Shown here piece after piece: positions 15,548-25,412 of a stretch of DNA of 36,978 bases. The notes beneath the pieces were generated by a model. That model searched no databases. It worked only from the letters and a program-made list of their open reading frames with translations, and was not told where the DNA came from. The translations under genes and the position numbers were made by a program. The stretch is taken from NCBI GenBank assembly GCA_003161575.1, contig PMOE01000047.1, positions 1-36,978 of the forward strand, read 5' to 3'. The DNA comes from Acidimicrobiaceae bacterium (lineage in GTDB: Bacteria; Actinomycetota; Acidimicrobiia; Acidimicrobiales; RAAP-2). Numbering within the stretch: the first letter of the stretch is position 1; every line of letters starts with the position of its first letter.

Positions 15548-16618
15548 TCAGGCCGGCTCGGGGAGTGGGTCAGCGGGTCCCCAGGCCAGGACCGGCCCTC
15601 GGGCTCGCACCCCGACCCGGGTCCCGGGGACAAAGGGGGTGCCGCCGTTGATGCGCACGACCAGGCGGGCGTCGGCGGGCCCGGCGTCGGGTTGCACCTT
15701 GACCACCGCGTCGTGCCCGAAGTACTGGTACTCACGGACCACACCGGCGAGTGGCGCCCCGTCGGCCTCGGTGCTGAGCTCGAGCTGTTCGGGCCGGACC
15801 ATCACGGTGACGCGGCCCGACGCCGGGACAGTGGACCAGGTTTCTAGGACCAACACTCCGAGTTCGGTGCGCACCCCGTCGGCCCCGACCGTGCCGGGCA
15901 TCAAATTGGCCTCGCCGAGAAAGCGGGCCACCCCGGCGTCCTTGGGGTGCGAGTACAGGGCATGGGGGGTGTCAAATTGACCGATGCGGCCCTCGCTGAT
16001 CACCGCAACATGGTCGGCCCAGCTGAGCGCCTCATCCTGATCATGGGTGACAAGCAGGGCCGTCGTCCCGGACCGGCGGAGCACCGCTTGGACGTCGGCT
16101 CGGACGTTGGCCCGCAGCGACGCGTCGAGCGAGGAGAACGGTTCGTCGAGCAGCACGAGGGACGGGTTGATGGCGAGGGCGCGGGCCAGGGCCACCCGCT
16201 GTTGTTGACCGCCGGAGAGTTGGTGCGGGTAACGCGAGCCCCAGCCCCGCAGTCCGACGAGCTCGAGCAGGTCCCCCACCACACCTGAGCGACGTACCGA
16301 CTTCGCCAAGCCGAACGCCACGTTGCGACCGACAGTGAGATGCGGGAAAAGCGCCCCCTCTTGGGGTACGTATCCGATGCTGCGGTCCTCGGGGGACACG
16401 TAGCGGTCCCCATCGTCGACCACCTTCCCGCCGATCCTGACCTCGCCCCGATCGACCCGCTCGAATCCGACGACCACCCGCAACAGCGTCGTCTTGCCAC
16501 TGCCCGACGGCCCGAGAATGGCGGTAAGCGAACCGGCGGGAACCTCGAGATCGACCCCGGTCAACACCGGTTGGGATCCGAAGCCCTTGTGCAGGTCGGT
16601 GACGGCAAGGTTCGTCAC
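15548..16618 (-). CDS. ABC transporter ATP-binding protein, Fe(III)/FbpC type
   Basis: 356-residue ATPase for the adjacent permease. Walker A GPSGSGKTT is at residues 36-44, the Q-loop is in YVPQEGALFPHLTV, the signature is LSGGQQQRVALARAL, Walker B is LVLLDEPFSSLDA, and the H-loop is LLVTHDQDEALSWADH. A C-terminal TOBE-like region follows (VMVRPEQLEL, VREYQYFGHDAVVKV). This arrangement is that of ferric iron, thiamine or molybdate/polyamine importers; the binding protein and iron box favour iron. GTG 16618 overlaps the permease stop (GTGA). Confidence 0.94.
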   Translation of the reverse strand: MTNLAVTDLHKGFGSQPVLTGVDLEVPAGSLTAILGPSGSGKTTLLRVVVGFERVDRGEVRIGGKVVDDGDRYVSPEDRSIGYVPQEGALFPHLTVGRNVAFGLAKSVRRSGVVGDLLELVGLRGWGSRYPHQLSGGQQQRVALARALAINPSLVLLDEPFSSLDASLRANVRADVQAVLRRSGTTALLVTHDQDEALSWADHVAVISEGRIGQFDTPHALYSHPKDAGVARFLGEANLMPGTVGADGVRTELGVLVLETWSTVPASGRVTVMVRPEQLELSTEADGAPLAGVVREYQYFGHDAVVKVQPDAGPADARLVVRINGGTPFVPGTRVGVRARGPVLAWGPADPLPEPA

Positions 16619-18225
16619 TTGGGCACCGTAGCGCGCGAGGGTAAACGGTCGAACCAACGCCCGAGCACGTAGCTCGGGACGGCGGCGATGAGGATCATCA
16701 GCGCGGCATACGGAGCCGCCTGTCCGTAGGAGCCGTTGGTCTGGAAGACCCAGAACTGGGTGGACAACGTTTGGGCTCCGGTCGGGATGAGGACGAGGGT
16801 CGCGGTGAGTTCGGTCACCGCCTCTAAGAAGACGAGACAGAAGGCGGCGGCGAGTCCGGGAGCGACGAGCGGGAGAGTCACCGACCAGAGCACGGCCAGC
16901 CGGCCACGCCCGAGGGAGCGGCCGATCTCCTCGAACGACGCCGGGGCCCTCGCCACCGAGGATCGCACGGCGACGAGGGCCAGCGGGAAGAACATGATGG
17001 CGTAGGCCGCGATCAACAGGTACGCGCTCTGGTACAAAAAGCCCGAGGCGTAGCGCTCGGAGAAATAGGTGAATGCGAGAGCGATGACTAGTCCGGGCAT
17101 GGCCAACACGAGATAGGTGCTGCGCTCAAGGGTCATGGCCCGCCAACTCGGGTGGCGCACCGAGAGCAGGGCCACGGGCAACGCGAGCACCGTGGACAAC
17201 ACCCCGGCGGCGGCGGCATAGAAGGCGGTGTGCCAGGCGGCCGAGGCGACAGAGGCCGGGGGAAGGGTGGAGCTGGTGCCGGCGAATAGCCAATAGACGA
17301 TCGCCCCCAACGGCACGCCGAGAGCCAGCGCCACCAGGACGACAAAGGCGCCGAGCACCGGCACTTTGGCCCGGCCGAGAGGTTGGGGCCGCACCAGGCG
17401 GGCGGCCATCGGCCCGATCCGGCTCACCCCTCCCCGCCCGCGCGTCGCTGCCTCTCCGGCCAGCACGGCAACGCTCAGGAGCACGAGCACGAGGGACAGG
17501 GCGCACGCGGCCGCCGTATCGAAGCCGGTGTTGAACTCACTGAAGATCTCGGTGGTGAAGGTTCGGTACCCGAGGATCTCGAAGGCCCCGTACTCGGCGA
17601 AAACCACCAGGCAGACGAGCACACAGCCGCCCATCACCGCGAGGCGGGACTGACCCACCGTCACCCGCCAAAATGTCCGGTAACGGCCGACCCCGAGGCT
17701 CCGAGCGACCTCTTCTTGCCCTGGATCGGCATTGCGCAGGCTGGCCGCCACCGGCAGGTACACGAGGGGGTAGACGGCGAAGGTCATGACCAGCACCGCA
17801 CCGCCGAATCCACCCACCGACTCGAAGACCGATTTCCAGCCGAAGGCCACCGCGAAGTCCGGGATGCCGACGGGGATGACAACCAACACGGCCCAGATGC
17901 GCCGACCGGGAAGGTCGGTCCGCTCCACGCACCAGGCGGCCAGGGTGCCGATGACCGCACACAAGGCGGTGACCACCACGCTCAGACTGATCGTGTTCCA
18001 CAGAAGCGACAGGGTGAGCTGGCGGAAAAGCTTGGGGACAACGGCACCCCAGCCGTACTGGACGGCTTCGAGCACGAGAAAGGCCAGCGGCACCAGAAGG
18101 AGCACCGCCACCGCTCCGGCCAAAAAGACGAGACCCCGAGGAGCGCGGGTGCTTCCCGAGGGCTTCGCCGGCGTCATCGCCGACTGGGGCGGGGGCGACG
18201 GCGGTGTCTCGAGGGTCGTCGTCAT
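16615..18225 (-). CDS. ABC transporter permease, Fe(III)/FbpB type (fused two-half permease)
   Basis: 536-residue inner-membrane protein with about 12 membrane segments in two homologous halves. Each half has an EAA-type coupling loop: EEVARSLGVGRYRTFWRVTV in the first, and FEEIGRSLGRGRLAVLWSVTL in the second. The N-terminal 30 residues are Pro/Thr-rich and cytoplasmic. Fused permeases of this kind serve FbpABC-type ferric iron or ThiBPQ-type systems. ATG 18225 lies 57 nt after the binding-protein gene, and the stop overlaps the ATPase gene, so the three genes form one operon under the 19416-19444 promoter. Confidence 0.94.
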   Translation of the reverse strand: MTTTLETPPSPPPQSAMTPAKPSGSTRAPRGLVFLAGAVAVLLLVPLAFLVLEAVQYGWGAVVPKLFRQLTLSLLWNTISLSVVVTALCAVIGTLAAWCVERTDLPGRRIWAVLVVIPVGIPDFAVAFGWKSVFESVGGFGGAVLVMTFAVYPLVYLPVAASLRNADPGQEEVARSLGVGRYRTFWRVTVGQSRLAVMGGCVLVCLVVFAEYGAFEILGYRTFTTEIFSEFNTGFDTAAACALSLVLVLLSVAVLAGEAATRGRGGVSRIGPMAARLVRPQPLGRAKVPVLGAFVVLVALALGVPLGAIVYWLFAGTSSTLPPASVASAAWHTAFYAAAAGVLSTVLALPVALLSVRHPSWRAMTLERSTYLVLAMPGLVIALAFTYFSERYASGFLYQSAYLLIAAYAIMFFPLALVAVRSSVARAPASFEEIGRSLGRGRLAVLWSVTLPLVAPGLAAAFCLVFLEAVTELTATLVLIPTGAQTLSTQFWVFQTNGSYGQAAPYAALMILIAAVPSYVLGRWFDRLPSRATVPK

Positions 18226-18282
18226 CGCGTCAGGACCAGGCGCTCGGGCCCAAAACGACCGGGGTTACCGCCGATCCCGAGG

Positions 18283-19305
18283 TCACAACAACTGGACCTT
18301 TTGCAAGAGGGCCACCGCGGCGGCGCCATCGCCGAGTTCAGCGACGGTGATCGGGTTGGCCCGCAACTGGGCAAGGGGCACCTCCCCCCTCGGGGTGATG
18401 GAGACCCCTGAGCCGATCGGGTACTCCCAGCTGTCGCCGTGGCCGATGATCTCCTGGCCCTGCTTGCTCGTGACAAAAGCCAGGAACTTCTGCGCGTCAG
18501 CTTGGTGCTTCGACGACTTCAACACGGCAGCCCCCGAGACGTTGATCACATAACCCACGTCGCCCGGAGCAAAGTACGCAATGGCCGAATGCATCCCCGA
18601 GGCGCCCACGTTCACCTGCTCTCGGTACCAGTAGTACTGGTTGATGATGCCAATCGCCGCTTGCCCGCTGTTGACCACCGAGGTGATCGTCTCGTTGTCG
18701 GGGTAGACGTGGCTGCCGGCGTTCGCCTTGAGCGCTTCGAGCCATCGGAGGGCCGCCGCTTCGCCGTTTGTGCGGATAACCGAGGACACGATGGGTTGGA
18801 AGTCGGTCTCGCCGGCCGCGATGGCCAGCTTCCCCTTCCATTGCGGGTCGGCCAGATCCAGGGCCGATGCGGGGAGCTGGTCGGCCTTGAGCAGAGTGGT
18901 GTTGTAAATCATCACGCTCACCCGGGCCGACACTCCGACCCAGTCCCCAGTTGGCGAGTTGTACTTCGACGGCACATGGTCGAGGGTCGATGGAGCGACG
19001 GGGGCGAGGAGGTGCTTTTGCTGGAGGAACTCGAGAGGCGGCGAGTTCTCCGTATAGATGACATCGGCCGGCGAACGGGCGCCCTCGGCCACGATCTGGT
19101 TGGCGAACACGTCCTCGTCGTCGTTGCGCACCTGCACGGTGATCCCGCTCTCGTGCTCAAAGGCGTTGACAAGCGCCTCGGTGGTCTGCGGGTGCTGGCC
19201 GTTGTAGAGCGTGATGGTGGCACCGCTGTTGGAACCACAGGCGGTGAGTAGGGCCCCGGCCACGAGTATCGCTCCGAGCGCCCCGACCGATCGACTGCGC
19301 CCCAC
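18283..19305 (-). CDS. Iron ABC transporter substrate-binding lipoprotein (FbpA/FutA type)
   Basis: 340-residue lipoprotein. The signal peptide ends in the lipobox LLTAC with Cys23, so the protein should be anchored outside the membrane. The mature part begins ITLYNGQHPQTTEALVNAFEHESGI and contains SPADVIYTENSPPLEFLQ and IGIINQYYWYREQVN. The tyrosine-rich YYWYR segment matches the Fe(III)-coordinating tyrosines of FutA/FbpA proteins. The GTG start has a strong Shine-Dalgarno sequence (GGGAGGTGAGG). It is first in the operon and sits about 100 nt downstream of an iron-box promoter. Confidence 0.94.
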   Translation of the reverse strand: MGRSRSVGALGAILVAGALLTACGSNSGATITLYNGQHPQTTEALVNAFEHESGITVQVRNDDEDVFANQIVAEGARSPADVIYTENSPPLEFLQQKHLLAPVAPSTLDHVPSKYNSPTGDWVGVSARVSVMIYNTTLLKADQLPASALDLADPQWKGKLAIAAGETDFQPIVSSVIRTNGEAAALRWLEALKANAGSHVYPDNETITSVVNSGQAAIGIINQYYWYREQVNVGASGMHSAIAYFAPGDVGYVINVSGAAVLKSSKHQADAQKFLAFVTSKQGQEIIGHGDSWEYPIGSGVSITPRGEVPLAQLRANPITVAELGDGAAAVALLQKVQLL

Positions 19306-19403
19306 CCCTCACCTCCCGTGCCCGTGTCCCCTCGGGTCCCCGGCCGACGCTGGCCGAGCGCCGCAACCTCGGAGGTGACTGATGGGAAGATCGTCCTTTG
19401 AAA

Positions 19404-19422
19404 TCAAGTTAGGGCACCCTAA
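19404..19422 (-). promoter_or_regulatory. DtxR/IdeR-like iron box
   Basis: On the minus strand the 19-mer TTAGGGTGCCCTAACTTGA matches the DtxR/IdeR consensus TWAGGTWAGSCTAACCTWA at about 14 of 19 positions by hand alignment. It overlaps the -10 box of the iron-transporter promoter, so an iron-loaded DtxR-family repressor would block initiation. Confidence 0.7.
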
Positions 19423-19444
19423 TTCCACCGGTCCTGCGGGTCAA
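19416..19444 (-). promoter_or_regulatory. Sigma-70-type promoter of the iron ABC operon
   Basis: TTGACC (19439-19444), a 17-nt spacer and TAGGGT (19416-19421) on the minus strand. The start site would be about 100 nt upstream of GTG 19305. The spacer length and the TTGACC match make this the best -35/-10 pair in the window. Confidence 0.6.
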
Positions 19445-19527
19445 GGCACCGGCCGCTTTGGCGATACTGCGAGGACGGCCCTTCGCCTGACAACAAGGCC
19501 GCTCGAGCCGGGGCCGGACCCGTCGGT

Positions 19528-20370
<843 letters not shown>

Positions 20371-20402
20371 TTAGCGTTGGCGGGGCTGCCCGGACCCCTC
20401 GG

Positions 20403-20408
20403 TAGTCT
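20403..20408 (+). promoter_or_regulatory. -10 box for leaderless thiD
   Basis: TAGTCT ends 6 nt before GTG 20415, which argues for that codon over ATG 20412 as the true start. Confidence 0.45.
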
Positions 20409-20414
20409 GCGATG

Positions 20415-21269
20415 GTGACCCCGAGAATCGCCCTCACCATCGCCGGGTCGGACTCTGGTGGCGGGGCGGGCGTGCAGGCCGACCTCAAGACCTTTGCCGC
20501 GCACGGCCTGCATGGGACGAGTGCGATCACCGCGGTCACCGCGCAGCACACGACGGCGGTGTTGGGCGTCGTGGTCATGGAGCCGGCCTTCGTCATCAGC
20601 CAGATCGAAGCCGTCCGGGCCGACCTCCCGCCGCTCGCGGTCAAAACCGGCATGTTGGCCACTCAAGCAACGGTGGCCGCGGTGGCCGAGCTGGCTGCCG
20701 CCGGCGCCCTCCCCAATCTGGTGGTCGATCCCGTGCTCGTCTCGTCGAGCGGCCAGCTGCTCATGGAGGACGGGGGCCTGCGCGCCTACCGCGAGCTGCT
20801 GCTGGCTCACGCCGTTGTGGCGACACCGAATCTGCGGGAAGCCGCAGTCCTCACCGGCAGGCAGGTCACCGATCTGACGACGACGGACGCCATGATGGAG
20901 GCGGCCGAGGAGATCCGGGCGCTCGGGGCCGCAACGGTCGTGGTCAAGGGCGGCCATCTGGGCCGGTCGGGTTCGACGGTCTCGCCGGACGTCGTCGCCG
21001 GGGTGGGCGGTCCGCTGGTCCTTGAGGCGCTGCGGGTGGCCACCCGCAACGACCACGGGACCGGCTGCTCGCTGTCGGCGGCCATCGCGGCCAACCTGGC
21101 CCTCGGGGCCGACCCGATCAGCGCCATCAGGGCGGCCAAGGACTTCGTCCACCGGGCCCTGCTCGGCGCCGCCGCCTGGGACCTCGGAGCCGGGCACGGT
21201 CCGATCGATCATTTCGCCTGGTCCACCGGGCCATCCCCCGCGGCCCCCCGGCCGCGGCGCCGGTCGTAG
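20415..21269 (+). CDS. thiD: Hydroxymethylpyrimidine/phosphomethylpyrimidine kinase
   Basis: 284-residue ribokinase-fold enzyme that phosphorylates HMP and HMP-P in thiamine synthesis. Visible motifs are [20 protein letters not shown] at the N-terminus, [53 protein letters not shown] and the catalytic/anion-hole [18 protein letters not shown] 20415 gives [14 protein letters not shown] directly; ATG 20412 would add one residue. It is divergent from thiG across a short promoter region, so both thiamine genes could respond to one regulator. Confidence 0.95.
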   Translation: MTPRIALTIAGSDSGGGAGVQADLKTFAAHGLHGTSAITAVTAQHTTAVLGVVVMEPAFVISQIEAVRADLPPLAVKTGMLATQATVAAVAELAAAGALPNLVVDPVLVSSSGQLLMEDGGLRAYRELLLAHAVVATPNLREAAVLTGRQVTDLTTTDAMMEAAEEIRALGAATVVVKGGHLGRSGSTVSPDVVAGVGGPLVLEALRVATRNDHGTGCSLSAAIAANLALGADPISAIRAAKDFVHRALLGAAAWDLGAGHGPIDHFAWSTGPSPAAPRPRRRS

Positions 21270-21272
21270 TCT
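21267..21272 (+). promoter_or_regulatory. -10 box for leaderless transcript of the 21282 gene
   Basis: TAGTCT at the end of thiD ends 9 nt before ATG 21282. Its TAG is the thiD stop codon. Confidence 0.4.
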
Positions 21273-21281
21273 GGACGGGTT

Positions 21282-21920
21282 ATGGAAGAGGTCGAAACCG
21301 CGTCGGCACCCGAGCAGATGGCGGCAGACCGACACGGGCCCCCGGTGCCTCCGGTGCGCTCGGGCCCGGGCATGCGGCCCGCCCTCATCGTCATGGGCAT
21401 TGCGGTGTTCATCGTGCTCCTTTTCGGCGTCACCGCCGCCATTACCGGGGGCGCACCCACGAGCAGCGTGCACCGTGGCGGGGCGCTCCGGGTCCGCGGT
21501 ACGACGTTGCTGGCCATCCCGGCGGCGCCCGCACTCGGGCCGATCATCGAGCCGGGGTCGCCGCCAGCCAACATCGTCGACAGCCTCACCATCCCGAAGA
21601 CCGCGACGGTCCTCACCTCGACCGACAACGGCGACGGGGCCAGCCAGTACGACAAGCAGATGTCTTTTCGTGTATCGGCGTCCGAACAGTCGGTGATCGC
21701 CTTCTATCGATCCGAACTCACCGGTTCCGGATGGGTCCTCGCAAGCGACGGTCCGGCCTACGGCCAACGCGCCATCGAGGTACTGGCCAAGAAGGGCGGC
21801 GCCGACGGATGGGAATGGGAGGCCGGGGCCGTCATCTCCCCCACGACGTTCTCTGGTTCGACGAGCCGGGAGTCGACCCAGTTCGTCCTCCGGCTCTTCC
21901 AGATTCCTGACGCCAACTAA
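21282..21920 (+). CDS. Membrane-anchored protein of unknown function
   Basis: 212-residue protein. Residues 1-31 are polar and likely cytoplasmic, 32-56 form one membrane segment (ALIVMGIAVFIVLLFGVTAAI), and the rest is predicted outside. The outer domain has IVDSLTIPKTATVLTSTDNGDGASQYDKQMSF, then SEQSVIAFYRSELTGSGWVL, then GWEWEAGAVISPTTF. The FYRSELTGSGW segment is reminiscent of small secreted domains in many actinobacterial proteins that I cannot name with certainty. It follows thiD by 12 nt. I do not recognise a function. Confidence 0.75.
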   Translation: MEEVETASAPEQMAADRHGPPVPPVRSGPGMRPALIVMGIAVFIVLLFGVTAAITGGAPTSSVHRGGALRVRGTTLLAIPAAPALGPIIEPGSPPANIVDSLTIPKTATVLTSTDNGDGASQYDKQMSFRVSASEQSVIAFYRSELTGSGWVLASDGPAYGQRAIEVLAKKGGADGWEWEAGAVISPTTFSGSTSRESTQFVLRLFQIPDAN

Positions 21921-21928
21921 ACGAACGA

Positions 21929-21952
21929 GGCGTGCGCCGCGGCGCTCACGCC
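21929..21952. terminator. Bidirectional hairpin between convergent genes
   Basis: GGCGTG-CGCC and GGCG-CT-CACGCC form an 10-bp GC-rich stem with a 2-nt bulge, in the 25-nt gap between the ends of the 21282 gene and the glycosyltransferase gene. It overlaps the latter's stop codon. No T-run. Confidence 0.4.
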
Positions 21953-23325
21953 ACGAGGGCGTCGCGCCCGGGAGGGTCGCTCACACCGCCGGACCGCTGA
22001 TCGGCCCCGTGACCCGCGATCAGCTCGTCGGCGTCGCGCAACAGGTACGCCCACACGAAGAAGTTGACTGGGTACAGCAGATAGCCAACCCGTGTGGCCG
22101 GTGCGAACAAAATGGCGATCAGCATCACCCAGCCGGCCAACGAGGTCGCCTGGGCCGTCGTCTGGGGGGGATGTAACAACAGATGGCGGGCCAAGATAAG
22201 GCCGCCGAGCACGCCCACGGTCAGCGGCAAGATCCGGTGCAGCTGGGGGAAGGCAGCGACGATCAGATGCCCTGGCAGCGGGCTGGCGGCCGGTGAGGCC
22301 ACGCCGGCCAGGCCGAGAGGGAAAAGGATGACGTTCTGGACGAATGCGTCGGCGTTGCGGAACAAGAACGGCACCACCACCGGACCGATGACCACCAGCA
22401 TCCCGATGGCCATCTTCAGCGGGGCTCGCTTCCCGTTCTTGTCGCGAGCGGCGAACAGAGCCAGCGCCGCGAGCGGCCAGGCGGTGAACTTCATGGCCGA
22501 GACGATGCCGAGGACGATACCGCTCCAGACCGGTTGTCGGCGTTGCGCGAGCACCATCCCGAGGAGGAGAAAGGCCACGATCGGCATGTCGTCGCCGCCG
22601 GTCGCCAACGGCAACGCCGCGGTGGGCAAGACCGTCAGCACCTGCAGGGCGCGCACCTTGCGCTCGGTGGGCCCGTCGCACAATCCGAGCGCGAGGGCCA
22701 CCACCAACAAGGTGGCAACGCTGAAGAAGATGCGGGCGTCGGTCACCCGGACCGGTTCACGGGTGCTCGAGGGAAGACCAAACACCGACATCAGCGGAAG
22801 GTACGGAAAGAACGACTCGTAGGTGGGTTCCCCCCGCACCGCCGAGACGATGTGTCCGTGCTTGACCTCGGCGTGGTACGGGTCCTGGCCCAGGGCAGCC
22901 CGGTGGCCCGCCTGTTCGATCGTCACCACTTCGGGCTGGACGTGGGCGGCCGGGTTCCCCTCGCTGCGCCAGGCCACCTCCAGGCTCAATGGTGCCAGGG
23001 TGGCCCCGACCAGCACGAACAAAAAGAGCCAGATCCGAGCGGCCCCCAAGTGGTGGGAGAGACCCGGGGAGCCGCTCGCATCGTCCCGCTGCGATGAAGC
23101 GGCGGCGAGGCGGACGCGGTGGCGTTCGAGGACGAGGGCGATCGCCGCGGCCAGCAAGTAGGGGCCGAGGGCCAGCTCGCCCCACGTCCGGTACAGATCG
23201 ATCTGTGAGAATTTCGCGGTGATGCCGGCGAACAGGGCCGAGAACGCGTAGAGGACCGCATCGCCCTCCTCGGGGCCCCATGACCTCACCCGAGCACCTG
23301 CCCACTGGTGGAGCTGACGCACCAT
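21946..23325 (-). CDS. Integral membrane glycosyltransferase-like protein (GT87/DUF2029 type)
   Basis: 459-residue protein with about 10 membrane segments. An external loop after the first helices contains GQDPYHAEVKHG and GEPTYESFFPYLPLMSVFGLP, the kind of YxxxPYxP loop seen in GT-C polyprenol-phosphate mannosyltransferases. Later segments include AIVLGIVSAMKFTAWPLAALALFAA-like GMKFTAWP and RVGYLLYPVNFFVWAYLL. Such enzymes move mannose or another sugar onto envelope lipids or proteins; the specific acceptor is unknown. ATG 23325 has GGAGA upstream; GTG 23337 is the alternative. A TAGTCT box at 23379-23384 overlaps the upstream peptidase stop codon and may be its promoter. Confidence 0.78.
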   Translation of the reverse strand: MVRQLHQWAGARVRSWGPEEGDAVLYAFSALFAGITAKFSQIDLYRTWGELALGPYLLAAAIALVLERHRVRLAAASSQRDDASGSPGLSHHLGAARIWLFLFVLVGATLAPLSLEVAWRSEGNPAAHVQPEVVTIEQAGHRAALGQDPYHAEVKHGHIVSAVRGEPTYESFFPYLPLMSVFGLPSSTREPVRVTDARIFFSVATLLVVALALGLCDGPTERKVRALQVLTVLPTAALPLATGGDDMPIVAFLLLGMVLAQRRQPVWSGIVLGIVSAMKFTAWPLAALALFAARDKNGKRAPLKMAIGMLVVIGPVVVPFLFRNADAFVQNVILFPLGLAGVASPAASPLPGHLIVAAFPQLHRILPLTVGVLGGLILARHLLLHPPQTTAQATSLAGWVMLIAILFAPATRVGYLLYPVNFFVWAYLLRDADELIAGHGADQRSGGVSDPPGRDALVA

Positions 23326-23381
23326 GTTTGTCTCCACGCCCGGCTGGGGCGAACGGGGCGGTCGTCGCCGTGGCGGCCAGA

Positions 23382-25358
23382 CTACCAGCGCACCTGCGCC
23401 GCGTCGGGGTCATCGGCATCCAGGATCTCTTGGTAGAAGGCCAGTTCGGCGCGGAGGGCCGCCGCGATGGTCTCGGCCCGACCAAAGCCGTGCGACTCGG
23501 CGGCAAAGGCCAGGTACCGAGCGTGCAGGCCCCGGCGCTTGAGGGCTGCGACGATGGCCGTGGCCTGGGCCGGCGGCACGACGGGATCGTCAAGGCCCTG
23601 GAGCACCAGGACGGCTCCGACCATGTCGGCCACCCGGTGGACCGGCGAGCGTCGCCGATACTCCGCTGCGGTCTCGGGAAGGGGGCCGACCAGGCGTTCG
23701 TTGTAGTGCGACTCGAAATCATGGGTCGCAGCACTCAGGGCCAACAGATCGGTCACCCCATACCACGAGACCGCCCCGGCGAACGCCCGGTGGCGGGCCA
23801 TCGCGCATAGGGCGGTGAAGCCCCCCGCACTCGAGCCCCGAATGGCAAGGCGCCCCCCGTCGACCCGGCCGCGCTCGACCAGGTAGCGCGCCGCGGCGAC
23901 GCAGTCGTCCACGTCGACGATGCCCCAGCCGCCCTCAAGACTCCGGCGAAAGGCGCGCCCGTAGCCGGTGCTGCCGGCGTAGTCGACACCGGCCACGGCG
24001 AACCCTCGGGTGGTGAAGAACTGGATCACCGGGTCGAACCCGGCCTCGATCGACCCGGTGGGCCCGGCGTGGCAGAACACGACGAGGGGCGGTCGGGCAC
24101 CGACGGGCCCGGTCGTCTCCGCCAGCTTCGGGGAGTACAAGAGGCCCCGGACCTCTCGGGTGCCGTCGGTGCTCGGGGCCCCAAAACGCTGACCAACCGA
24201 GACGTCGGCCGAACCGATGACCACCTTTGGGTCCTCGCCCACGGACCGGGCCGCCGTCGCCCCGTCGGCGATCCAAACGGTGGCACCGACCAGCGGGGTG
24301 GACCCGATCCACGCCACCCCGTTCTCGTGGGCGCAGAGCTGGCTGATCGACACACAGGGTTGGTCGACCACACCCAGGCGGCCGTTCGGAGCAAGCTCGA
24401 TGAGGTCGTCGATCCCGGCGCGCCGGCGCCGACAAACGAGCGACCCGTCGGCCCGCTCGGCCATCGTCGACTGTCCGAGCAGCCAATCGGGCCCGTGGAA
24501 CTCGGCTTCTTCGTCACACAGCCGGGTCGTCGTGCCTGCCGGTGACCAGCGCCATGGCTGCCACCAGCCCGCTTCTTCGGAGATGAACGCCAAGGAGCCG
24601 TCGGCGCACCACAGCGGTTGGCCGACCGACGCCCCTTCACCCCGAGCAACGTCGCGTCCGCCGGCGATCCTCCGTGACGAGTGCACCACCAGGAGTCCAT
24701 CTCGGTCCGAGGTGAGTTCGCCCACCCACAACTCCGAGTTGTCCCAGGGCATGTCGGGGTGGTCCCAGCACATCCAGGCAAACCGGTTCCCCGCCATGTC
24801 GGGCCGGGGGGCGGCAAAGAAATCGCGGTCCGTGCACAGCGTTCGGGGTGCTCCGGGGTCTGCGGTCCCATAGGCGACGACGTCTCGGGCGATACCGCTC
24901 GGACGGTGCACTTCGCGAACGGCGAACACCCAACGGCCCCGGGCATCGGCCCGTAGGTCCCCGTGATTCCATCGCTCCCCCTCCACCGGTTCGGGGGACA
25001 GGGCCCGTGCCCCCGAACCGGTGGGCCGGTCCAAAAAGACCCGTTGGGTGTCCCGGTCGACGAAGGCGACACCGGTGGCCTCGGGACCCGCATCCGGGGT
25101 GGCCACCAGGCAGTAGGCCCCGCCGCCGTACTCGTGCACCCGCGAGCGCACGCTCAGGTCTTTGGGCGAGATGTCCTCGGCGGACCCGTCGGGGCGGTCC
25201 CGGACCACAGTGTGGCGCCCGCCCTCTTCGGGCCGGCTCTCGAGCCAGTACAGGCGGCGGCCGTCCGACAACAGCGAACTACGCGACCGGCGGGATACCG
25301 CCACCGCCTCGGCCCCCACAGGTGAGGGCCATCTCCCGAAGGCAGCGGTGGCGGTCAT
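23382..25358 (-). CDS. Prolyl oligopeptidase-family serine peptidase (S9)
   Basis: 658-residue enzyme. Residues 1-390 form a degenerate beta-propeller (LYWLESRPEEGGRHTVVRD, VHEYGGGAYCL, NRFAWMCWDHPDMPWDNSELWV). About 400-658 is the alpha/beta hydrolase domain (PLVVFCHAGPTGSIEAGFDP). The catalytic triad is visible as Ser510 in RGSSAGGFTALCAM, Asp590 or Asp591 in QGLDDPVVPP, and His623 in ESHGFGR. This fits acylaminoacyl or dipeptidyl aminopeptidases. There is no signal peptide, so it should be cytosolic. The frame stays open far upstream but only overlaps the divergent reductase gene antisense; ATG 25358 was chosen because homology begins there and TACCGT ends 6 nt before it. Confidence 0.93.
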   Translation of the reverse strand: MTATAAFGRWPSPVGAEAVAVSRRSRSSLLSDGRRLYWLESRPEEGGRHTVVRDRPDGSAEDISPKDLSVRSRVHEYGGGAYCLVATPDAGPEATGVAFVDRDTQRVFLDRPTGSGARALSPEPVEGERWNHGDLRADARGRWVFAVREVHRPSGIARDVVAYGTADPGAPRTLCTDRDFFAAPRPDMAGNRFAWMCWDHPDMPWDNSELWVGELTSDRDGLLVVHSSRRIAGGRDVARGEGASVGQPLWCADGSLAFISEEAGWWQPWRWSPAGTTTRLCDEEAEFHGPDWLLGQSTMAERADGSLVCRRRRAGIDDLIELAPNGRLGVVDQPCVSISQLCAHENGVAWIGSTPLVGATVWIADGATAARSVGEDPKVVIGSADVSVGQRFGAPSTDGTREVRGLLYSPKLAETTGPVGARPPLVVFCHAGPTGSIEAGFDPVIQFFTTRGFAVAGVDYAGSTGYGRAFRRSLEGGWGIVDVDDCVAAARYLVERGRVDGGRLAIRGSSAGGFTALCAMARHRAFAGAVSWYGVTDLLALSAATHDFESHYNERLVGPLPETAAEYRRRSPVHRVADMVGAVLVLQGLDDPVVPPAQATAIVAALKRRGLHARYLAFAAESHGFGRAETIAAALRAELAFYQEILDADDPDAAQVRW

Positions 25359-25364
25359 CGGCGT

Positions 25365-25370
25365 ACGGTA
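25365..25370 (-). promoter_or_regulatory. -10 box for leaderless peptidase transcript
   Basis: TACCGT on the minus strand ends 6 nt before ATG 25358, in the 54-nt divergent space with the reductase gene. Confidence 0.4.
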
Positions 25371-25400
25371 TCGCCTTCGAAATCGCCGGTCCGTCGAGCG

Positions 25401-25406
25401 TAGAGT
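25401..25406 (+). promoter_or_regulatory. -10 box for leaderless reductase transcript
   Basis: TAGAGT ends 6 nt before GTG 25413. No Shine-Dalgarno sequence precedes the start. Confidence 0.45.
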
Positions 25407-25412
25407 TGGCCG

